This document shows positions 18,252 to 27,254 of a stretch of 64,000 nucleotides of DNA, one piece after another. Where the stretch lies: the NCBI RefSeq assembly GCF_900105495.1, contig NZ_FNTF01000002.1, forward strand, positions 2,951,501 to 3,015,500, in the 5' to 3' direction. The position numbers and the translations under genes are program-made. Numbering within the stretch: position 1 is the first letter of the stretch; every line of letters begins with the position of its first letter. The notes below the pieces were generated by a model. The model worked only from the letters and a program-made list of their open reading frames with translations, did not search any database and had not been told where the DNA came from. The DNA is from Pseudomonas frederiksbergensis. Its GTDB lineage: Bacteria; Pseudomonadota; Gammaproteobacteria; Pseudomonadales; Pseudomonadaceae.

Positions 18252-19345
18252 GCAACCCATCCGTTGACGGCTTTGATCACTGCGCTGACTTCGTGCTCTT
18301 CCATTTCTGGATAGCATGGCAATGTCAGGATTTCTTTGGCCAGACGCTCGGTGTTGGCCAAGTGGAAGTCTGTGTTGGCGTTCTTGAATATGGGTTGTTT
18401 GTAGTCAGGGATCGGGTAGTGAACTTCGGAAGCGATTTGCAGGCCGCGTAGATGTTGCTGCAAAGCGTCACGTTTCACGCTCTTGATCACATACAGGTGA
18501 GCGACCCAGGCGTCACTGTTGCCTCGCGGGTGAACAATCTCGGGTTGCTTGATTTCGTTGCGATAACGTTCGGCAATTTCGTTGCGTCGCGCATTACCCT
18601 GATCAAGGTGCGGCAAGAACTCGGAAAGGATGGCGGCTTGCATTTCGTCCAGGCGGCTGTTTCTGGCTCCACTCAACTCCACGCAGTATTTGGAGGACCA
18701 GCCATATTGACGCAATTGAGCAACTTGCTGCGCAATCTCGGCAGAGTTGGTGACTACTGCACCACCGTCGCCAAGGGCGCCGAGGTTTTTTGTTGGGTAG
18801 AAACTGAAGCTCGAAGCGTCCCCGAATGTGCCTACACGTTTGCCGTGCATGCTGGCGCCGTGAGCTTGTGCACAGTCTTCCAGGAGTGGAATGCCGTTGT
18901 CCGCACAGAAAGTCGCAATCTCCCGGATTTCCGGGATGGCCAAGCCATAAAGGTGAGTGACGACGACGACTTTGGCGCCCGCTTCAACGGCAGCTTTCAC
19001 TTCAGCGAGTGTGACGACCTGGGTATCGAAGTCGACATCCATGAAGGCAGGGACTGCGCCGATGGCCAGGACCGACGTGGTGGTATACATGCCAGCGTTG
19101 GCGACCGTAGCGACGATGTCACCTTTTTCGACACCCAATGCCTTGAGGGCCAATTCGATTGCATCGGTGCCATTGGCTACGGTGACGCAGTGGCTGGCAC
19201 CCAGATATTCGGCGAAGGATGATTCAAAACGTTTGACCTCTGGACCCAGGACTACCCACCCGCTGGATACCACGCGCTGAATGGATGCATCGATCTGATC
19301 CCGGTACTTCGCAATTTTCGCGCTGAGATTATTGATTTGCTGCAT
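18248..19345 (-). CDS. DegT/DnrJ/EryC1-family sugar aminotransferase (FdtB/QdtB-like)
   Basis: 365 residues from ATG 19345, with GGAG about eight bases upstream. It is a PLP-dependent fold type I enzyme: VANGTDAIELALKALG binds phosphate, LLEDCAQAHGA holds the PLP-ring aspartate, and SFSFYPTKNLGALGDGG carries the Schiff-base lysine. Next to a WxcM-like ketoisomerase it most likely transaminates dTDP-3-oxo-6-deoxyhexose to the 3-amino sugar. It is first in a seven-gene minus-strand operon and runs divergently from wbpV across a 327-bp gap. The exact sugar (galacto or gluco) cannot be read from the sequence. Confidence 0.88.
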   Translation of the reverse strand: MQQINNLSAKIAKYRDQIDASIQRVVSSGWVVLGPEVKRFESSFAEYLGASHCVTVANGTDAIELALKALGVEKGDIVATVANAGMYTTTSVLAIGAVPAFMDVDFDTQVVTLAEVKAAVEAGAKVVVVTHLYGLAIPEIREIATFCADNGIPLLEDCAQAHGASMHGKRVGTFGDASSFSFYPTKNLGALGDGGAVVTNSAEIAQQVAQLRQYGWSSKYCVELSGARNSRLDEMQAAILSEFLPHLDQGNARRNEIAERYRNEIKQPEIVHPRGNSDAWVAHLYVIKSVKRDALQQHLRGLQIASEVHYPIPDYKQPIFKNANTDFHLANTERLAKEILTLPCYPEMEEHEVSAVIKAVNGWVA

Positions 19346-19672
19346 CGATATGCTCCCTTCGAGGCGTAGCCTGTTAAATTTAGTATGTATTTTGAATGAC
19401 TTACCGACGCCGCCCATCTCTGCGAGGCGTCTCAAGCTCAACTCATCGAACGTTTGGTCAAAATTGGGGGGGATTCTATCTCTCCCGCGTGTTTGCTCCA
19501 ACCTGTGTAATGGCAAATTGTGTTGAGACGCAGGGCTTTGAGTTTTTTTCGGCTGGCTGGCCTGTGCCCCACAAGGGGCAGGGCAAGGGGCTCCGCACAA
19601 ATTCAGCGCTCAAAATGACGCCTTTTCGTGATAGATTATTCCATTGCTATCTATTTTTTGAATCGGTTTGAA
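19346..19672. other. divergent intergenic region between the aminotransferase operon and wbpV-wbpL-wbpM
   Basis: 327 bases with no convincing gene. It should hold the promoters of two divergent operons. A compact hairpin, TGCCCC-ACAA-GGGGCA, lies at 19565-19580 on the wbpV side; it lacks a T run. I do not see a clear JUMPstart motif. The composition changes here from AT-rich (left) to GC-richer (right). Confidence 0.5.
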
Positions 19673-20638
19673 ATGTCAAAAAAAATACTTGTGACCGGCG
19701 CGACAGGGTTTCTGGGAGGTGCCGTAGTCAGGCGTTTCTGCACTTTGCCGGAAACATCGATTGTAACTCCCCTCAGAAATTTGAATAGCAAGTTACCCGA
19801 TTCAGTAGAAAAAATTCATATTTCAAACATTGATCAATCCACCGACTGGACTCAGTCGCTTGCGGGTGTGAGTGTGGTTGTACATTCGGCGGCCCGAGTG
19901 CACGTCATGCACGAGGATTCAGCGCAGTCGCTGGAGAAGTTTCGTGCGATTAATGTTGAGGGCACACTTAATCTTGCACGCCAGGCGATACAGGCGGGAG
20001 TTAAAAGATTCATCTTTATCAGTTCAATCAAGGTCAATGGAGAAACGACTCTACCAGGAAGTGCGTTCTCGGCAGATGACATTCCGCAACCTTCGGATCC
20101 TTACGGTGTTTCCAAATACGAAGCAGAACAGCAACTCATGCAACTAGCCAATACGGGCGCGATTGAAGTCGTGATCATCCGTCCTGTCCTTATTTACGGT
20201 GCCGGTGTAGGTGCGAATTTTCAGCAAATGATGCTCTGGCTGGTGAAAGGCATTCCGTTGCCATTCGGGTCAGTGACCAATTATCGAAGCCTTGTCTCAT
20301 TGGAAAATGTCGTGGATCTGGTCAAGACCTGCGTCGATCATCCTCACGCCAAAAACCAGGTATTTCTGGTAAGCGACGACGAGGACGTTTCAACGACCGA
20401 CTTAATGCAGCGTCTAATCAACTATTTGGGTGTCAAAACCTGGCTCGTACCCGTCCCCGTCGGGATTCTGGTGTTCCTGGCTGGTTTGTTGGGGCGACGT
20501 GCTGCAGCACAACGGCTTTTCGGTTCCTTGCAGGTCGATATCCAGAAAAATCAGGAGCTACTGGGCTGGCGCCCGCCTGCAAAGCTGAGTGATGGGTTGA
20601 AATCAACCGCGCAGTATTTTCTGGAGTCTCGCAAATAA
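19673..20638 (+). CDS. wbpV: NAD-dependent epimerase/dehydratase, WbpV-like UDP-sugar 4-reductase
   Basis: 321 residues from ATG 19673. ILVTGATGFLGGAVVRRF is the TGxxGxxG dinucleotide-binding motif, SSIKVNGE the catalytic Ser region and YGVSKYEAEQ the YxxxK pair: an extended SDR. In P. aeruginosa and relatives the order wbpV-wbpL-wbpM is conserved, and WbpV reduces the 4-keto sugar produced by WbpM to UDP-QuiNAc or UDP-FucNAc. The stop overlaps the wbpL start by one base (TAATG). The gene assignment rests mostly on this order; the stereochemistry of the product is not decidable here. Confidence 0.82.
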   Translation: MSKKILVTGATGFLGGAVVRRFCTLPETSIVTPLRNLNSKLPDSVEKIHISNIDQSTDWTQSLAGVSVVVHSAARVHVMHEDSAQSLEKFRAINVEGTLNLARQAIQAGVKRFIFISSIKVNGETTLPGSAFSADDIPQPSDPYGVSKYEAEQQLMQLANTGAIEVVIIRPVLIYGAGVGANFQQMMLWLVKGIPLPFGSVTNYRSLVSLENVVDLVKTCVDHPHAKNQVFLVSDDEDVSTTDLMQRLINYLGVKTWLVPVPVGILVFLAGLLGRRAAAQRLFGSLQVDIQKNQELLGWRPPAKLSDGLKSTAQYFLESRK

Positions 20639-21666
20639 TGAGTTATGCGTGGTTTATTCTAGTGGCCGCCAGTATTTCTTTTTTACTGACGGCAGCGTTA
20701 CGCAAGTACGCAATATCTCGAAGCCTGATGGATGTTCCGAATGCTCGTAGTTCCCATGTGGTCGCGACCCCTAGGGGCGGCGGTGTTGCAATTGTCGTGG
20801 CTTTCATCGTGTCGTTGGTTTTTCTGTACAGTGCAGGATTGATTTCCCCATCGGCTTTTTTCGCGATGGCTGGGGCAGGAGTTTCGATAGCGTTGATCGG
20901 CTTTATGGACGACCACGGGCACATCGCCGCACGTTGGCGGTTGCTCGGCCATTTTGCCGCGGCGACCTGGCTGCTGGTCTGGATGGGCGGATTGCCAGCC
21001 ATTGAGCTGTTCGGACTCCATGTCAATCTGGGTTGGGCCGGTCACGTGCTGGCTGCTTTGTATCTGGTATGGTTACTCAATCTCTATAACTTCATGGACG
21101 GCATTGATGGCATTGCCAGCATTGAAGCCATTAGCGTGTGCCTTGGCGCCAGCCTGCTTTACTGGTTGGCCGGCCTCGACACGCTGATTTGGGGACCGTT
21201 ATTGCTCGCAGTTGCCGTCGCCGGTTTCCTTTATTGGAATTTCCCGCCCGCGAAGATTTTCATGGGCGACGCTGGCAGTGGTTTCCTCGGCATTGCGTTG
21301 GGTGGGCTTTCTCTGCAGGCAGCGTGGGCGAGCGGACCGATGCTGTGGGCTTGGTTGATTTTGCTAGGGGTTTTTATCGTCGACGCAACATTCACATTGT
21401 TTCGCCGTTTGTTGAGGGGGGACAAAGTTTATGAAGCGCATCGCAGTCATGCTTATCAATTCGCCTCACGTCATTTCGGCAGGCATTTACCGGTCACTCT
21501 TGCCGTGGGCGTGATTAATCTTTTCTGGCTACTGCCATTTGCCGTGGCCGTGACCCATTTCGGTCTGGATGGGGCGTTGGGCGTCATATTGGCTTACGTG
21601 CCATTGATCGCGCTGGCTATAAAGTTTCGAGCAGGGGACCTGGAAGATGCTGCGGTAAAGAACTAA
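20638..21666 (+). CDS. wbpL: WbpL-like undecaprenyl-phosphate glycosyl-1-phosphate transferase
   Basis: 342 residues with about ten membrane helices, of the MraY/WecA superfamily. Visible motifs are GFMDDHGHI (Asp-rich loop), LYNFMDGIDG, FMGDAGSGFLG and the HIH-like EAHRSHAYQ. It transfers HexNAc-1-phosphate from a UDP sugar to undecaprenyl phosphate, starting O-unit assembly on the cytoplasmic face. In P. aeruginosa WbpL serves both ABC-exported and Wzy-dependent polymers, which fits the Wzt-type ATPase at the left edge. It is translationally coupled to wbpV. Confidence 0.9.
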   Translation: MSYAWFILVAASISFLLTAALRKYAISRSLMDVPNARSSHVVATPRGGGVAIVVAFIVSLVFLYSAGLISPSAFFAMAGAGVSIALIGFMDDHGHIAARWRLLGHFAAATWLLVWMGGLPAIELFGLHVNLGWAGHVLAALYLVWLLNLYNFMDGIDGIASIEAISVCLGASLLYWLAGLDTLIWGPLLLAVAVAGFLYWNFPPAKIFMGDAGSGFLGIALGGLSLQAAWASGPMLWAWLILLGVFIVDATFTLFRRLLRGDKVYEAHRSHAYQFASRHFGRHLPVTLAVGVINLFWLLPFAVAVTHFGLDGALGVILAYVPLIALAIKFRAGDLEDAAVKN

Positions 21667-21773
21667 GCACCAACTACTATGTCATTAGGTTTAGAGTGAT
21701 CGCGCGGCGCCCATGGATTTCACCACGACGATGGGTCTGCTGAGAGGAGGCGACTGAGGTGTTTGAAGGGTTT

Positions 21774-23768
21774 ATGGATAAAATCAGAGCATATTTGGTA
21801 GGGCTCCCTCGGCGTCGGAAAAGGTTGATACAGGTCGCCACTGACATCCTGCTAGTCTGGATCGCCCTTTGGTTGGCGTTCATTGTGCGCCTTGGCCTGG
21901 ACGATATGTACAACCCCTTGAAAGCCCACTTTTGGCTCTTCGTTTGTGCCCCTGTTATCGCGATTCCCTTGTTTGTACGTTTCGGCATGTACCGAGCGGT
22001 CATGCGCTATTTCGGTAATGACGCCCTCATCGCCATCATCAAGGCTGTCAGCCTTTCGTCGCTGATTCTGGCTGTTGTTGTCTATTGGTACAGCAACCAC
22101 GAAACGGTAGTCCCGCGCTCCATTGTCTTCAACTATTGGTGGCTCAGTCTGGTCATCATTGGCGGCCTTCGCTTGTGCATGCGTCAGTACTTCATGGGCG
22201 ACTGGTTTTCCGGCGCTCATCATGTACCGTTCACCAACCGTGACGATGGCCTCACCAAAGTCGCCATCTACGGCGCAGGCGTGGCTGGCAATCAGCTTGT
22301 CGCAGCACTTCGCATGGGCCGAGCCATGCGCCCCGTGGCGTTTATCGATGATGATCCGAGCATCGCGGATCGTTCGATCGCCGGGTTGCAAGTCTACAAA
22401 CCCAAACACATCCAACAGATGATCGACGTCACCGGCGCCCAGGAAATCCTCCTGGCCCTCCCGTCATCGACCCGCGCACGACGTAGGGAAATTCTCACCA
22501 TTCTGGAGCGTTTCCCCCTTCACATTCGAAGCGTTCCAAACTTCACCGATCTGGCCAGTGGCCGAGTCAAGGTCGAAGACATCCAGGAAGTGGATATCGC
22601 CGACCTTCTGGGGCGCGACTCGGTCCCGGCGCAACCGGACCTGCTTGAGCGTTGTATCAAAGGCAAGACAGTGATGGTCACGGGCGCAGGCGGATCGATT
22701 GGCGCTGAGCTTAGCCGGCAGATTTTCTCGCTTGAACCGACGACGCTTATTTTGTTTGAACACAGCGAATTCAATCTGTACAGCATTCTCTCGGAACTGG
22801 AGCAGCGCGCTTGTCGTAAGTCGATTTCGGTCAAATTGTTGCCAATTCTCGGTTCCATCCGCCATCAGGACAAACTGCTGGATGTGATGAAGACCTGGAA
22901 TGTGGACACCGTCTACCACGCTGCTGCTTATAAGCACGTCCCGATGGTCGAGCACAATATCGCCGAAGGCGTGCTCAACAACGTCATAGGCACGCTCAAC
23001 ACTGCCCAGGCTGCATTGCAAGCAGGCGTGTCCAACTTTGTGCTGATCTCCACCGACAAGGCTGTGCGCCCCACGAATGTGATGGGGAGTACCAAGCGTC
23101 TTGCCGAAATGACCCTTCAAGCGTTGAGTCGTGAGATTGCCCCGGTGATGTTCGGCGACAAGGCCAATGTCTCCCGGGTCAACAAGACCCGTTTCACCAT
23201 GGTGCGCTTTGGCAATGTGCTGGGATCTTCCGGTTCGGTGATCCCGCTGTTCCATAGCCAGATCAAATCCGGCGGGCCGCTGACGGTCACGCATCCGAAA
23301 ATCACTCGTTATTTCATGACCATCCCCGAAGCCGCGCAACTGGTGATCCAGGCCGGTTCCATGGGGCAGGGCGGTGATGTCTTCGTTCTGGACATGGGCG
23401 AGCCAGTGAAGATTGTCGAGCTGGCGGAGAAGATGATTCACCTGTCCGGTTTGAGCGTTCGTTCGGACAAGAATTTGCAAGGCGACATCTCCATCGAGTT
23501 CACCGGGCTGCGTCCCGGTGAGAAGCTCTACGAGGAGTTATTGATCGGCGACAACGTGGCCGCGACGCAACATCCGATGATCATGAGTGCCAACGAAGAT
23601 CATTTGCCCTGGGATGTGCTCAAAGGCCGATTGAGGGAGTTGCTGATTGCTGTCGATCATGACGATTACAGTCGTGTCCGCCAGCTCCTGCGCGAAACCG
23701 TCAGCGGTTACACCCCTGATGGCGATATCGTTGACTGGATCCACCAGCAACGTCGCCTCGAGCCCTGA
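21774..23768 (+). CDS. wbpM: WbpM-like UDP-N-acetylglucosamine 4,6-dehydratase, membrane-anchored
   Basis: 664 residues from ATG 21774, giving MDKIRAYLVGLPRRRKR, close to the start of P. aeruginosa WbpM; a GTG at 21759 behind GAGGAGG is a possible longer start. Four N-terminal membrane helices are followed by a first Rossmann-like region (VAIYGAGVAGNQLVAALRMG). The catalytic SDR domain has MVTGAGGSIGAELSRQI and STDKAVRPTNVMGSTKR. The methionine in place of the usual YxxxK tyrosine is characteristic of WbpM/FlaA1-type dehydratases. It makes the UDP-4-keto-6-deoxy sugar reduced by WbpV and used by WbpL. It is the last gene of the LPS locus. Confidence 0.93.
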   Translation: MDKIRAYLVGLPRRRKRLIQVATDILLVWIALWLAFIVRLGLDDMYNPLKAHFWLFVCAPVIAIPLFVRFGMYRAVMRYFGNDALIAIIKAVSLSSLILAVVVYWYSNHETVVPRSIVFNYWWLSLVIIGGLRLCMRQYFMGDWFSGAHHVPFTNRDDGLTKVAIYGAGVAGNQLVAALRMGRAMRPVAFIDDDPSIADRSIAGLQVYKPKHIQQMIDVTGAQEILLALPSSTRARRREILTILERFPLHIRSVPNFTDLASGRVKVEDIQEVDIADLLGRDSVPAQPDLLERCIKGKTVMVTGAGGSIGAELSRQIFSLEPTTLILFEHSEFNLYSILSELEQRACRKSISVKLLPILGSIRHQDKLLDVMKTWNVDTVYHAAAYKHVPMVEHNIAEGVLNNVIGTLNTAQAALQAGVSNFVLISTDKAVRPTNVMGSTKRLAEMTLQALSREIAPVMFGDKANVSRVNKTRFTMVRFGNVLGSSGSVIPLFHSQIKSGGPLTVTHPKITRYFMTIPEAAQLVIQAGSMGQGGDVFVLDMGEPVKIVELAEKMIHLSGLSVRSDKNLQGDISIEFTGLRPGEKLYEELLIGDNVAATQHPMIMSANEDHLPWDVLKGRLRELLIAVDHDDYSRVRQLLRETVSGYTPDGDIVDWIHQQRRLEP

Positions 23769-23797
23769 TTGTTTCACATCCTGTAACGGACACATTT

Positions 23798-23825
23798 TTG
23801 ACAGACTCCAGACATCGCCTAAGTT
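23798..23825 (+). promoter_or_regulatory. putative sigma-70 promoter of the comEA-like gene
   Basis: TTGACA at 23798-23803, a 16-base spacer and TAAGTT at 23820-23825, 56 bases before the comEA start. A hairpin GCAGCTT-CGGAA-AAGCTGC at 23832-23850 lies in the leader and could also act as a weak terminator for wbpM transcription. Confidence 0.45.
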
Positions 23826-23880
23826 TGGGAGGCAGCTTCGGAAAAGCTGCTTTCTCAATCGATGTCATGGAGCTTCATTT

Positions 23881-24216
23881 ATGCGTACTGGCTATTTCTA
23901 CTCTCTGGTTTTTGCCCTGCTCACCAGCGCCTCTATTGCGGCCATTGCTGCGCCGACGGCCAAGCCCGAGGCTGGCAATGCACCCGTGGTGCTGGAAGTT
24001 TCTCCCAAGGCACAGTCCGGCAAGATCGATCTGAATCAGGCCGATGCGCCAACCCTTCAACGTGAGTTGGCCGGTGTGGGCGAAGCCAAGGCCAAGGCGA
24101 TTGTTGCCTATCGTGAGGGTAATGGGCCGTTTGCGTCCGTGGACGAATTGCTCGAAGTGAAGGGAATCGGTAAAGCGATCCTGGATAAGAATCGCGAGAA
24201 GCTTGAGGTGAACTAA
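23881..24216 (+). CDS. ComEA-family helix-hairpin-helix DNA-binding protein
   Basis: 111 residues. A signal peptide (residues 1-~24, SLVFALLTSASIAAIAA) is followed by a linker and a tandem helix-hairpin-helix domain: KIDLNQADAPTLQRELAGVG, then VDELLEVKGIGKAILDKN. ComEA proteins bind incoming DNA in the periplasm during natural transformation, but this short form is widespread in non-competent pseudomonads. It sits next to wbpM, as in other Pseudomonas genomes, and ends in a good terminator. Confidence 0.88.
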   Translation: MRTGYFYSLVFALLTSASIAAIAAPTAKPEAGNAPVVLEVSPKAQSGKIDLNQADAPTLQRELAGVGEAKAKAIVAYREGNGPFASVDELLEVKGIGKAILDKNREKLEVN

Positions 24217-24236
24217 GCTTATACGTCAGCGCCAGG

Positions 24237-24260
24237 GGCCGGTCATTGATCGGCCTTTTT
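24237..24260 (+). terminator. rho-independent terminator after comEA
   Basis: Stem GGCCG (24237-24241) with CGGCC (24251-24255), a nine-base loop and TTTTT. Confidence 0.8.
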
Positions 24261-24342
24261 ACTTTCTGGCGAACGCTGTGATGGGGCGCCTTTCGTCGAT
24301 GCGATAAAAATTACGGCTATCATATATAGCGAAGATTATGCC

Positions 24343-24348
24343 TATAAT
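24343..24348 (+). promoter_or_regulatory. possible -10 box upstream of the SDR gene
   Basis: A perfect TATAAT lies 75 bases before the SDR start in an AT-rich island. No matching -35 box is visible at 16-18 bases, so this is tentative. Confidence 0.3.
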
Positions 24349-24422
24349 AAATTGCTTTCCGCCAAGCGTTTTGAGCCTCAGGCGCTTGTCTTTCCTTTAG
24401 GCATCTCCCCAGGAGCACAGTC

Positions 24423-25217
24423 ATGAATTCTGTCCAGTCCCAAGGTACGGCCCTTGTCACCGGTGCTTCTTCCGGTATCGGTGCGATTTACGCCGAGCGG
24501 TTGGCTGCGCGTGGTTTTGATTTGTTGTTGGTCGCCCGCGATCAAGAGCGGCTGGAAGCGGCGGCGAGCAAGTTGCGCGCCGAGCATGGGGTTCAGGTCG
24601 AGGTGCTCAAGGCGGATCTGACGCAAAAGGATGAGGTGCTGAAGCTTGAGCAGCGTCTTCGCAGTGATTCGAGTATCAGCCTGCTGCTGAACAATGCCGG
24701 GGTTGCAGCGGATGGTTTGTTGGCCAATGCCGACATGGATCAGCTGGAACGTTTGATTCAACTGAACGTGACAACGGTCACGCGGTTGGCCTCGGCAGCG
24801 GCCGCCAGTTTTGCCAAGGCGGGTCGGGGGACGATCATCAATATCGGGTCAGTGGTCGCCTTGTTTCCTGAGCGCTTCAATGCGACTTACAGTGCCAGCA
24901 AGGCTTATGTGTTAAGTCTGACGCAGTCGTTGAACGCCGAGCTGGAAGGCACCGGGGTCAAGGTGCAGGCGGTGTTGCCAGGCGTCACACGCACTGAAAT
25001 CTGGGAACGCTCCGGCGCCGATGCAACGCAGATTCCGGCGGATATGGTCATGGAAGCCGATGATATGGTCGATGCCGCGTTGTCGGGGCTGGACCAGGGT
25101 GAGTTGATCACCATTCCATCGTTGCCGGATGCGGCCGACTGGGATGCCTTCGTGGCGGCGCGTCATGTACTGGCGCCGAATCTTTCCAAAAGTAAGGCTG
25201 CCGCGCGTTACACGTGA
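24423..25217 (+). CDS. SDR-family oxidoreductase
   Basis: 264 residues, classical short-chain dehydrogenase. TGASSGIGAIYAERLA is the cofactor motif, followed by LLLNNAGVA (NNAG), Ser in NIGSVVALFP and YSASKAYVLS (YxxxK). The VARDQERLE stretch after beta 2, with an Arg in place of the acidic residue, suggests NADP(H). The start has CAGGAG eight bases upstream. A ketosynthase gene begins 32 bases after its stop, so the two may form an operon. The substrate is unknown; reduction of a ketoacyl compound is one possibility given the neighbour. Confidence 0.85.
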   Translation: MNSVQSQGTALVTGASSGIGAIYAERLAARGFDLLLVARDQERLEAAASKLRAEHGVQVEVLKADLTQKDEVLKLEQRLRSDSSISLLLNNAGVAADGLLANADMDQLERLIQLNVTTVTRLASAAAASFAKAGRGTIINIGSVVALFPERFNATYSASKAYVLSLTQSLNAELEGTGVKVQAVLPGVTRTEIWERSGADATQIPADMVMEADDMVDAALSGLDQGELITIPSLPDAADWDAFVAARHVLAPNLSKSKAAARYT

Positions 25218-25249
25218 GGCGTCATGAATCGGCTTGAGGTATTTGCGGT

Positions 25250-26524
25250 ATGAGTGATCGTCGAGTAGTTGTTACGGGCATGGGTTTGGTGTCGCCATTG
25301 GGTTCTGGCGTCGAGGCCGTCTGGGCGCGTCTGTTGGCCGGGCGTTCCGGGTTGCGCAATTTGCCGGACGAGGTGGTGGCCGATTTGCCGGCCAAGGTCG
25401 GAGGTGCAGTGCCGACGCTCGCTGACGATCCCGAGGCGGGTTTTGATCCGGATCGGGCGACGGCGCCTAAAGAGCAGAAGAAGATGGACCGCTTCATTAT
25501 GTTCGCCATGGAAGCGGCGCGTCAGGCGCTGGAGCAGGCCGGCTGGCAAGCGGCGGACGCCAATGCCCAGGAGCGTACGGCAACCATTATCGGTTCCGGC
25601 GTGGGTGGTTTCGGTGCGATAGCCGATGCGGTGCGCACCACCGACAGCCGTGGGCCGCGACGCTTGTCGCCGTTCACCATTCCTTCATTTCTGGTCAACC
25701 TCGCTGCGGGTCATGTGTCGATCCAGCACGGTTTCAAGGGCCCATTGGGTGCGCCGGTGACAGCTTGTGCGGCCGGGGTCCAGGCGATCGGTGATGCGGC
25801 GCGGTTGATTCGTTGTGGCGAGGCAGACATCGCGGTATGTGGCGGCGCGGAAGCGGCGATCGATCGCGTCAGCCTCGCCGGGTTTGCCGCCGCTCGCGCC
25901 TTGTCCAGCGGTTACAACGACACCCCGGAACGCGCCTCGCGGCCGTTCGACAGTGGCCGCGATGGCTTCGTCATGGGGGAGGGCGCAGGCCTTCTGGTGA
26001 TTGAATCCCTGGAACATGCTTTGGCCCGTGGTGCTCAACCGCTGGCGGAATTGGTCGGTTATGGCACCAGTGCCGACGCCTATCACCTGACGGCAGGTCC
26101 CGAGGATGGCAGTGGTGCGCAACGAGCGATGTCGCTGGCATTGGCCCAGGCAGGCATTTCGCCGGGGCAGGTTCAGCATCTCAATGCTCACGCCACTTCG
26201 ACCCCGGTCGGGGACTTGGGTGAGTTGGCGGCCATCAAGGCGTTGTTCGGCGCGGATAACAAAATCGCCGTGACATCGACCAAATCGGCCACCGGGCATT
26301 TGCTTGGTGCAGCGGGCGGTATCGAGGCGATCTTCACGCTGTTGGCCATTCGCGACCAGGTCGTGCCGGCTACCCTCAACTTCGATAACCCGGACCCCGC
26401 CGCCCAAGGCGTGGATATCGTCCACGGTCAGGCGCGGCCGATGGCTATCGAATACGCGCTGTCCAACGGCTTCGGGTTTGGCGGGGTGAATGCCAGCGTG
26501 CTGTTCAAGCGTTGGGAGGGTTAG
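25250..26524 (+). CDS. beta-ketoacyl-ACP synthase II-like ketosynthase
   Basis: 424 residues, a full-length KAS II fold. The nucleophile Cys is in VTACAAGVQAIG (about residue 172), the catalytic histidines are in NAHATSTPVGD and TGHLLGAAGG, and the structural Lys is in TSTKSATG. It would condense malonyl-ACP with an acyl primer. The housekeeping fabF normally lies beside acpP and fabG; here the neighbours are an SDR and a TetR regulator, so this is probably an accessory paralogue (FabF2-like) rather than the essential enzyme. It is convergent with the tetR gene, and the stops overlap by four bases. Confidence 0.88.
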   Translation: MSDRRVVVTGMGLVSPLGSGVEAVWARLLAGRSGLRNLPDEVVADLPAKVGGAVPTLADDPEAGFDPDRATAPKEQKKMDRFIMFAMEAARQALEQAGWQAADANAQERTATIIGSGVGGFGAIADAVRTTDSRGPRRLSPFTIPSFLVNLAAGHVSIQHGFKGPLGAPVTACAAGVQAIGDAARLIRCGEADIAVCGGAEAAIDRVSLAGFAAARALSSGYNDTPERASRPFDSGRDGFVMGEGAGLLVIESLEHALARGAQPLAELVGYGTSADAYHLTAGPEDGSGAQRAMSLALAQAGISPGQVQHLNAHATSTPVGDLGELAAIKALFGADNKIAVTSTKSATGHLLGAAGGIEAIFTLLAIRDQVVPATLNFDNPDPAAQGVDIVHGQARPMAIEYALSNGFGFGGVNASVLFKRWEG

Positions 26525-27078
26525 CCCCGGGGTTGTTTGAGATAGGCGCGAGTCACGTCGAGAATCCGCTGCGCCAGCTCGGGGTTCTCGACACTGCGTG
26601 ACAGCAGTAAAGCCCCGACCAGTGTCGACATGATGACGATGCTTTGGTCGGCGGCGTCCTCGTCTTCAAGGGTGCCTTGCACTTGTTCGAGCCTTGCGTT
26701 GAGCACCACGTCAGTGGTCGGGCTTTGCTGCCCGCGCAGGCCGAGTTCCGATGACATGGTCGGCAACGGGCAACCTTCATCGGGTGAAGTCTGGTGCCAT
26801 TCGGACAAATAGGCGTCGATGAACGCTTCCAGCGGACGATCCTGGGCGAAGAGCTCGGCGCAAATCCCATCGACCTGCTCGCCCGCGGCTTGCAAAGCCT
26901 TTTCTACCAATTCGTCCTTGGATTTGAAGTGCGAGTAGAAACCACCGTGAGTCAGGCCCAGTGCTTTCATCAGCGGTTGCAGACCTGTCGCGCCAATGCC
27001 ATCGCGGCGAAAGCGCGCTGACGCTTCCTTGATGATGCGTTGGTGGGTCTGGGCTTTATGGTCCTGCGAATAGCGCAT
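26521..27078 (-). CDS. TetR/AcrR-family transcriptional regulator
   Basis: 185 residues from ATG 27078 with GGAGA six bases upstream. The N-terminal HTH runs through THQRIIKEASARFRRDGIG and LTHGGFYSHFKSKDELVEKAL, the standard TetR recognition helix pattern. The C-terminal ligand domain contains EGCPLPTMSSELG, a Cys-containing motif shared by NemR/AcuR-like members. It is divergent from the GntR gene and convergent with the ketosynthase. Its ligand and targets are unknown; autoregulation from the 27079-27254 gap is likely for the family. Confidence 0.88.
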   Translation of the reverse strand: MRYSQDHKAQTHQRIIKEASARFRRDGIGATGLQPLMKALGLTHGGFYSHFKSKDELVEKALQAAGEQVDGICAELFAQDRPLEAFIDAYLSEWHQTSPDEGCPLPTMSSELGLRGQQSPTTDVVLNARLEQVQGTLEDEDAADQSIVIMSTLVGALLLSRSVENPELAQRILDVTRAYLKQPRG

Positions 27079-27225
27079 CGGGTATCTCCGCAACAATGCG
27101 CCATATTAACCAATGAAAATGGGATGGTGATTGTACTTCTACTTCTAAAAAGCATGCAGATGCGTCGATCTTGGTAGAACGGCGTTTAAACACATGGCAC
27201 GAATAGTGATTACTCATTAACTGAC

Positions 27226-27240
27226 GATTGTTGAACAATC
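27226..27240. promoter_or_regulatory. palindromic operator candidate for the GntR-family regulator
   Basis: A perfect 7-bp inverted repeat around one central base, GATTGTT-G-AACAATC. It contains the TTGT...ACAA core typical of FadR/VanR-type GntR operators and ends 14 bases before the gntR start, where binding would cause autorepression. Confidence 0.55.
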
Positions 27241-27254
27241 ACGAGGCAATGAGC

